Part shown: piece by piece, positions 59,562 through 64,000 of the stretch
Position numbering within the stretch: the first letter of the stretch is position 1
How the letters are laid out: each line of letters opens with the position of its first letter
Assembly: GCA_002480565.1 (NCBI GenBank)
Contig: DLCK01000052.1
Span: forward strand, 22,761 to 86,760
Reading direction: 5' to 3'
DNA from: Phycisphaerales bacterium UBA7800
GTDB taxonomy: Bacteria > Planctomycetota > Phycisphaerae > Phycisphaerales > Phycisphaeraceae
Length of the DNA stretch: 64,000 nt
Notes under the pieces: generated by a model
Database searches by the model: none
What the model was told of the DNA's origin: nothing
Seen by the model: only the letters and a program-made list of their open reading frames with translations
Position numbers and translations under genes: made by a program

Positions 59562-60590
59562 ATGACTGTTGAAGCGATTTCCAATCTTTCTGGTGTTTCC
59601 AAAGCGACTGTTTCACGGGTGCTTAACGGCAATCCTGGTGTGTTGCCCGATAAAATCAAAGCGGTGCAAGAGGCTGTGGATCAGTTGAATTATCAGATGC
59701 CTGTGCGACGTAAAAAGATGCCGCGCAAGACGCAGACGATTGCCATGCTTTCTTTGGAGCAGGACATGTTCGCGTTTTTCAAGTCCACCGGCAGCTATGT
59801 GTTTCGGGGGGTCGAAAAAGCCGTGGCTGATCATGGTTTGAATTTCATCATGAATCGCGCGACGTCCGTGGACAAGCTTTCTTCATTTATTACCTCAGGT
59901 CAGGTCGACGGATTGCTTCTTTCGGGCACACGGATTGATCCGAAGGTTATGTCCCGCATCGAGCATTTGCCACGCGTGTGGATTAGTTCGCACTGGTCGG
60001 AGAACGGCTGCCAGGTGCTTCCGGGCAATGAGCGAATCTGCAGCATGGTTGTCGAGTACATGTTGGCTCAACACCATCAACATGTGGGATTTGTCAATAT
60101 TTTCAAATCGCATCCGGTTTTGTCGGCACGCGCGGAATTCTTTGAGTTTTCCGCTCGCCGACAGGGATTAGGGACACATCTTTTTGAAACGGATGTTCCT
60201 GTGCAACAGGATGCAGATGTGCAGTCCATGGAAGTCTGGGAGAAACTTGAGCAAGCCATGACCAAGCAATTTCAACGATTGCTTGATGCTCCTGATCGAA
60301 TCACCAGTGTTTTTATCCCAATGACGGCCTTGGTGGCTCTGGCCTACCGTGTGATGCAGCGTATGGGGGTGCGCCCGGGCGTGGATATTCAGGTGATCAC
60401 ATGCGGTAGTGTCGATGAGATCATGGAAATCTACCCTCGTCCGGCGATTGTGGATATTGCACCGTTGATCATGGGCCAGAGTGCTGTGGAAATGTTACTT
60501 CAGCAAATTGCTAATCCTGCCGATGGGCGGATACGTCACATGGTCGTCGAACCCAAACTGATTGAAGCAGAAAGAATTGATATAGGTTGA
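59562..60590 (+). CDS. LacI-family regulator of locus 3
   Basis: A 342-residue LacI protein with helix-turn-helix TVEAISNLSGVSKATVSRVLNG, hinge and a sensor domain (QTIAMLSLEQDMFAFFKSTGSYVFRG; VDGLLLSGTRIDP; VFIPMTALVALAYRVMQRMGV). AGGA precedes the ATG. It is divergent from the symporter and lies before the pseudopilin, LamG, aldolase and sialidase-like genes on its own strand, which it likely controls. The inducer may be a product of that pathway; not known. Confidence 0.92.
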   Translation: MTVEAISNLSGVSKATVSRVLNGNPGVLPDKIKAVQEAVDQLNYQMPVRRKKMPRKTQTIAMLSLEQDMFAFFKSTGSYVFRGVEKAVADHGLNFIMNRATSVDKLSSFITSGQVDGLLLSGTRIDPKVMSRIEHLPRVWISSHWSENGCQVLPGNERICSMVVEYMLAQHHQHVGFVNIFKSHPVLSARAEFFEFSARRQGLGTHLFETDVPVQQDADVQSMEVWEKLEQAMTKQFQRLLDAPDRITSVFIPMTALVALAYRVMQRMGVRPGVDIQVITCGSVDEIMEIYPRPAIVDIAPLIMGQSAVEMLLQQIANPADGRIRHMVVEPKLIEAERIDIG

Positions 60591-60674
60591 CAGAGTGGTG
60601 CTTGTTAACGTTTGGGTGTTCAGGGAAGCAGGTTGCAGGCGATGCAGATTCACATCAGACCCAGGAGAAAGATA

Positions 60675-61412
60675 ATGCGCGACAACTTCATAAAACAGTA
60701 TCAAATTAAGGCATTTACTTTGATTGAACTGTTGGTGGTGATCAGCATCATCGCACTGCTTATCGCGATTCTCCTGCCAGCTTTGGCCAAAGCCAAAAAA
60801 GCAGCCATCCAGACCAAATGCATGGTACAAACCCGTCAGATACTCGCTGTCTATCAAATGTATGCCACCGACAACAAAGGCAAGTACTTCTATAACCGGC
60901 AGGCAGTACCTGAACGAATATACGACACGGCGAATGTGATTTATTCGGATAATCGCAGCACATTGCTTAATTACACAGCTAGTGCGTTGATGTTTTACTG
61001 TCCCAACAAACCCAACGTCTCAGCGACACCGCGAGAGTTTTACACCAGGGTTAATTCGACCAGTTATACCGTTTTGGGCTACTACCTGATCGGTGGTTTG
61101 GATATAGGAAACAATTTTCGACATACCGATATGGCTGGCTTGGATAAGGGCGTTTATGACGTGCCCAGAGATGCAGGCGAAAGTAGCAGTGATGATGTAC
61201 TGGTAGCCGATGTCCAACCCTCAGCACCTAGTCTGGGACAGGGGACCGTGTTGGATCCATGGCCTGACGGCACCAATCATACCGACGCAGGACAATCCGT
61301 CGGAGGTAACTCCGGTTACGCTGACGGGCATTCCGTATGGCGCGGAAACAATGGGTTGGGACCACAGGCAATGCGGAAGACCAGTTCGCTGATCCGCTAT
61401 TACTACTGGTGA
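60675..61412 (+). CDS. Pseudopilin-like protein, locus 3
   Basis: A 245-residue pseudopilin: MRDNFIKQYQIKAFTLIEL, helix to AILLPALAKAKKAAIQ, then TKCMVQTRQILAVYQMYATDNKG, the family segment after the helix. The C-terminus has NHTDAGQSVGGNSGYADGHSVW, the third example of the H...DGH pattern. AGGAGA precedes the ATG at 60675, which supports this start over a longer frame. It is 84 bases downstream of LacI and 140 bases upstream of the LamG protein. Confidence 0.9.
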   Translation: MRDNFIKQYQIKAFTLIELLVVISIIALLIAILLPALAKAKKAAIQTKCMVQTRQILAVYQMYATDNKGKYFYNRQAVPERIYDTANVIYSDNRSTLLNYTASALMFYCPNKPNVSATPREFYTRVNSTSYTVLGYYLIGGLDIGNNFRHTDMAGLDKGVYDVPRDAGESSSDDVLVADVQPSAPSLGQGTVLDPWPDGTNHTDAGQSVGGNSGYADGHSVWRGNNGLGPQAMRKTSSLIRYYYW

Positions 61413-61551
61413 TCGTATGGGGATTTTCTGACGAAGACTATTGATTGAAGACAGATTTTTAGCTGGCAGGTTGACTGCCCGTGGTGCGCCTGTCGTCTGT
61501 CTTGATGTGATTGAAAGTACGAGAACATAATTTGATATACGGAGAGATGAA

Positions 61552-62382
61552 TTGAGTTTGATGAAGCGATCCATGTTAATCGTTTTTGCATGCCTGTTGG
61601 CTACTGCAACATTACATGCCGATGACGCGGTCTTGGCGTATTGGGATTTCCAGCAGGTCGAAGGCCGCGTGGTGACTGAAAAAAAGGGGCAATTCAATGG
61701 CCTTTTGTTCAACGGCCCATTGCCATATGTCATCGGACAGGATAATAACGGCCCCCAAACCGTTATTGGTTATAAATCAGACAGTCTGGCAATGATGTTC
61801 AATTCTTCGGAACAAGGTGACACCAAAGCTGACTACATGTCAGTTGGTAATGCTGACCAACTCAAGCTCGGGCAGAATGATTGGACCATGACTGGTTGGA
61901 TTAAATGTGCCGGATTCACTGCCGATCAAACCAATCACATGTTCATCACCACCAATGCCAAGACCAAGGGGAATGGATTCTCTGTCATCGTTCTGCGTCA
62001 GGGCCATCGATCACACGGTCATTTGAATGTGGCATTAAAGGGACCAGATGGTAAGGAGGCTGTCTATCTGAATTCCCGAACGCGTATTGATGATAATCAG
62101 TGGCACTGGTTTGCCATCCGTGTTCAAAACCGAATGCTTTCGCTTTGGCTTGATGGCAATAAACAAGGCCAGCGGGATATGGGGGATATCGTTACCGCTG
62201 ATCCTTCAGCTAAGTTGTACTTCGCCACACGCGACGGTTTACGCTGCCCATTTAATGGTGCTTTAGACGACTTGTTGATCTACAGCAAAGCCATGACAGC
62301 CCGCATTGATACCAAAGGTGATCTGCTCGGTGGTCAGCTCTATGAAAATTGGAAGAATGGGGTTCTGCCAGACCAACCATGA
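61552..62382 (+). CDS. Secreted LamG/concanavalin-like protein
   Basis: A 276-residue protein with signal peptide (MKRSMLIVFACLLATATLHA, cut near 23). The rest is a LamG/laminin-G-like jelly roll: AVLAYWDFQQVEG, LKLGQNDWTMTGWIKCAG, NQWHWFAIRVQNRMLSLWLDG, NGALDDLLIYSKAMTA. Such domains bind glycans or accompany sialidases and other hydrolases. No catalytic residues are visible. Start is TTG at 61552 with GGAGAG upstream, or the ATG at 61561. Part of the locus 3 operon. Confidence 0.8.
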   Translation: MSLMKRSMLIVFACLLATATLHADDAVLAYWDFQQVEGRVVTEKKGQFNGLLFNGPLPYVIGQDNNGPQTVIGYKSDSLAMMFNSSEQGDTKADYMSVGNADQLKLGQNDWTMTGWIKCAGFTADQTNHMFITTNAKTKGNGFSVIVLRQGHRSHGHLNVALKGPDGKEAVYLNSRTRIDDNQWHWFAIRVQNRMLSLWLDGNKQGQRDMGDIVTADPSAKLYFATRDGLRCPFNGALDDLLIYSKAMTARIDTKGDLLGGQLYENWKNGVLPDQP

Positions 62383-62583
62383 TCGATGGATGTCAGTAAC
62401 AAATGCTTATTACAAGTCGATGACGAATTGTAGGGCGAAAGATTATTCACACTGTGATGCTGTATCGCATCGACGATTGACTTTAGGAAAATTAATCCAG
62501 ACAGATGACTTGGATGAACCTGGCCATGAGTCTGGTGTGATACCGCAGCTTCTTAATTCGGCTGAGGTATTGGAGAATACACA

Positions 62584-63528
62584 ATGGTATTTCAAGATTT
62601 ACCCACAGGTATATGGCCTGTGATGCTCACGCCTTTTAATGAAGATTTGAGTATTGATTGGCAGGCTTACCAAGCTTTGCTGGACTATTACATGGAGCAT
62701 AATCCAGCAGGGCTTTTTGCGACTTGTGGTTCAAGTGAAATTTGTGCCTTAACCGAGGATGAGATCGTCAAACTTGCCTCGCTTGCAATCAAGCGTGCTG
62801 CCGGGCGGATACCTGTGGTAGCCAGTGCAATTTGCTTTGACACCATGGATAAGCAGATTCGATTGGCTAAACGTTTGGCGGACACTGGTGTGGATTCGGT
62901 TGTTGTTTCCAGTAATCAGTTTGTGGATCGTGAGGCATCAGACCAAAACTTGATGGACGCGTTGATGCGTTTTGCCAATGTCATGTCCAGCACACCGCTG
63001 GGAGTTTATGAATATCCAAAACCGCACAAACGCTTGCTAACTGCGCCGATGCTCGGGGAGATTGCCAAGACCGGACAGTTCGTCTTTTTCAAGGATACCT
63101 GTTGTGACTTGCCTTTGTTACAAGCCAGAGCCAAGGCGACAAAGGGGACGCGATTGCGAATTTATAATGCTGATGTCATGACACTTTGTGATTCATTGGA
63201 TGCCGGTTATCACGGTTTCTGTGGTACGGCAACGAATTTCTTTTTCGAACCTTTTATATGGATGTGTTCGGATTCTCGACACGATCTTGTCAAACGTAAG
63301 CAAGTTGAATCGTTCCTGCCTGAATTTCTGGCGGTTCTGCGGAAGGCTTATCCGATGAGTGCCAAACTATTTCTTAAGCTTACAGGTATGGATATCAAGC
63401 TGTATTGTCGAGATTGGGATAAACATCTGTCACCGCCTGAGGAATCGGATCTTGACGCGTTGATGCAAAGATACACACAACTAAAACAGAAGCTTATGCA
63501 ACTAACCGATGTGCCACAGTTGTCCTGA
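62584..63528 (+). CDS. DapA/NanA-family aldolase (N-acetylneuraminate lyase-like)
   Basis: A 314-residue class I aldolase of the DHDPS/NAL family. The Schiff-base lysine is K170 (FVFFKDTCCD) and the catalytic tyrosine Y142 (LGVYEYPKP). The substrate carboxylate loop, usually G-S/T-T/S-G-E, reads CGSSEIC, which differs from both DapA and NanA. It may be a lyase for sialic acid, a keto-deoxy sugar acid or a related compound. GGAG lies 8 bases before the ATG. In the same operon as a sialidase-like gene and opposite an SSS transporter, which supports catabolism rather than lysine synthesis. Confidence 0.87.
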   Translation: MVFQDLPTGIWPVMLTPFNEDLSIDWQAYQALLDYYMEHNPAGLFATCGSSEICALTEDEIVKLASLAIKRAAGRIPVVASAICFDTMDKQIRLAKRLADTGVDSVVVSSNQFVDREASDQNLMDALMRFANVMSSTPLGVYEYPKPHKRLLTAPMLGEIAKTGQFVFFKDTCCDLPLLQARAKATKGTRLRIYNADVMTLCDSLDAGYHGFCGTATNFFFEPFIWMCSDSRHDLVKRKQVESFLPEFLAVLRKAYPMSAKLFLKLTGMDIKLYCRDWDKHLSPPEESDLDALMQRYTQLKQKLMQLTDVPQLS

Positions 63529-63609
63529 TTGTGAAAAGCACAGTGCTCCGATCAAAATGCGTGATGCATTGATATAACGCACATGAATTGACAAAGAAAG
63601 GGATTTTAA

Positions 63610-64000
63610 ATGCTCGTTTTTCGTTTTATGAGCAGCGTAGTTTTGCTGTTGGTGTGCTTGAACAGTGCGCTATGGGCTCAGACGCAGGAATCAAATGTTG
63701 CCATCAGCGTCACCGGATTGGAAAACTGGGTGATGCCTAAGCATATATCTATTCCCGATATGCTTAAGCCTTTGGTGGGGCAGTTGGTGAATCATCGTGG
63801 AATTCCCGTTGTAAATATGTGGCACAACCCGATGCCAACAGCCACATCCGATGCGGGGTATCCGACTTTGGTTGCTGCTGAGCACGCAACGATTTTTCAA
63901 GCCAGCATCCAAACCGGTGGTTACAACCATCATCCGAGTTTCATGATGCATGGCGGGAAATTTTATGCCACGTGGAGCAACCATCCCAAAGGTGAAGATT
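63610..64000 (+). CDS. Sialidase-like (BNR) secreted protein, partial
   Basis: A frame open to the window end, 130 residues seen. Signal peptide MLVFRFMSSVVLLLVCLNSA LWAQ (about 1-24), then a domain starting VTGLENWVMPKHI and containing GGYNHHPSFMMHGGKFYATW, close to the N-terminal strands of planctomycete exo-sialidase-like BNR proteins. AAAGGGA is 6 bases before the ATG. The catalytic Asp-boxes and arginine triad would lie outside the window, so activity cannot be judged. It fits as the hydrolase that feeds the aldolase and symporter of locus 3. Confidence 0.7.
   Translation, partial: MLVFRFMSSVVLLLVCLNSALWAQTQESNVAISVTGLENWVMPKHISIPDMLKPLVGQLVNHRGIPVVNMWHNPMPTATSDAGYPTLVAAEHATIFQASIQTGGYNHHPSFMMHGGKFYATWSNHPKGED

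Noticed and set aside
62584..63528. Dihydrodipicolinate synthase of lysine synthesis (dapA)
   Set aside because: The substrate loop differs (CGSSEIC) and the operon context is catabolic, so only the family is called.

Overview
The window reads as a chromosomal piece of a Planctomycetota bacterium, most likely class Phycisphaerae or a close relative (inference from content; no marker gene such as rRNA is present). Supporting signs are several LacI-type regulators beside secreted carbohydrate-active proteins, repeated pseudopilin genes with the FTLIELLVVISI start, a TMTC-like membrane/TPR protein, an RnfC/RnfD-like pair, and moderate base composition. Gene density is high, both strands are used, and there is no rRNA operon, CRISPR array, prophage or intact transposon.

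Layout: 0-2.4 kb holds a TPR protein, two tandem tRNA-Thr genes with promoter and terminator, and a 3D-domain protein. 2.5-3.7 kb is a LacI regulator. 3.8-9.4 kb is a minus-strand surface-glycosylation operon: Maf-type transferase, a nucleotidyltransferase fused to a radical-SAM-like/SPASM region without the usual FeS cysteines, NeuA-like CMP-sugar synthetase and NeuC-like epimerase. 9.6-11.6 kb holds YqgE/AlgH, small proteins and RsmE. 11.75-15.5 kb encodes a giant acidic repeat protein with a C-terminal membrane anchor. 15.5-16.5 kb is an AT-rich two-gene FRG-domain module directly behind gatB. 18-21.7 kb holds a ferredoxin, a membrane-anchored WD40 protein and a HAD phosphatase. 21.8-26.8 kb is an export operon: two complementary half ABC exporters plus an HlyD-type adaptor. 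27.3-31.7 kb holds pdxH, a PAS histidine kinase and an ftsW-type SEDS gene. 31.9-33.8 kb is a GH16 enzyme; 34.1-35.5 kb is purD.

Three separate loci share one plan: a LacI regulator, a pseudopilin-like protein, then secreted carbohydrate-active proteins. These are 35.7-40.5 kb (candidate clan GH-A hydrolase), 48.7-52.8 kb (GH99/GH71-like lipoprotein) and 57.8-64 kb (sodium:solute symporter, LamG protein, NanA/DapA-type aldolase, partial sialidase-like protein). Each has a palindrome near the regulator that could be its operator. They look like small inducible polysaccharide- or glycan-use loci in which a pseudopilin is a standing component.

Housekeeping and signalling genes lie between: a TMTC-like protein, DUF502-hpf-ptsN-ptsH (a regulatory phosphotransfer cluster), elbB, a HEAT-repeat secreted protein, an RnfC/RnfD-like pair with altered cofactor motifs, xerD with a small membrane protein, and tRNA-Met followed by a fragment that looks Rhs-like. 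The less ordinary parts are the repeated LacI-pseudopilin-hydrolase architecture, the RnfCD-like pair, the repeat protein carrying many FliM-like EIDALL-type motifs, the SPASM-like fusion in the nonulosonate operon, and the FRG module.
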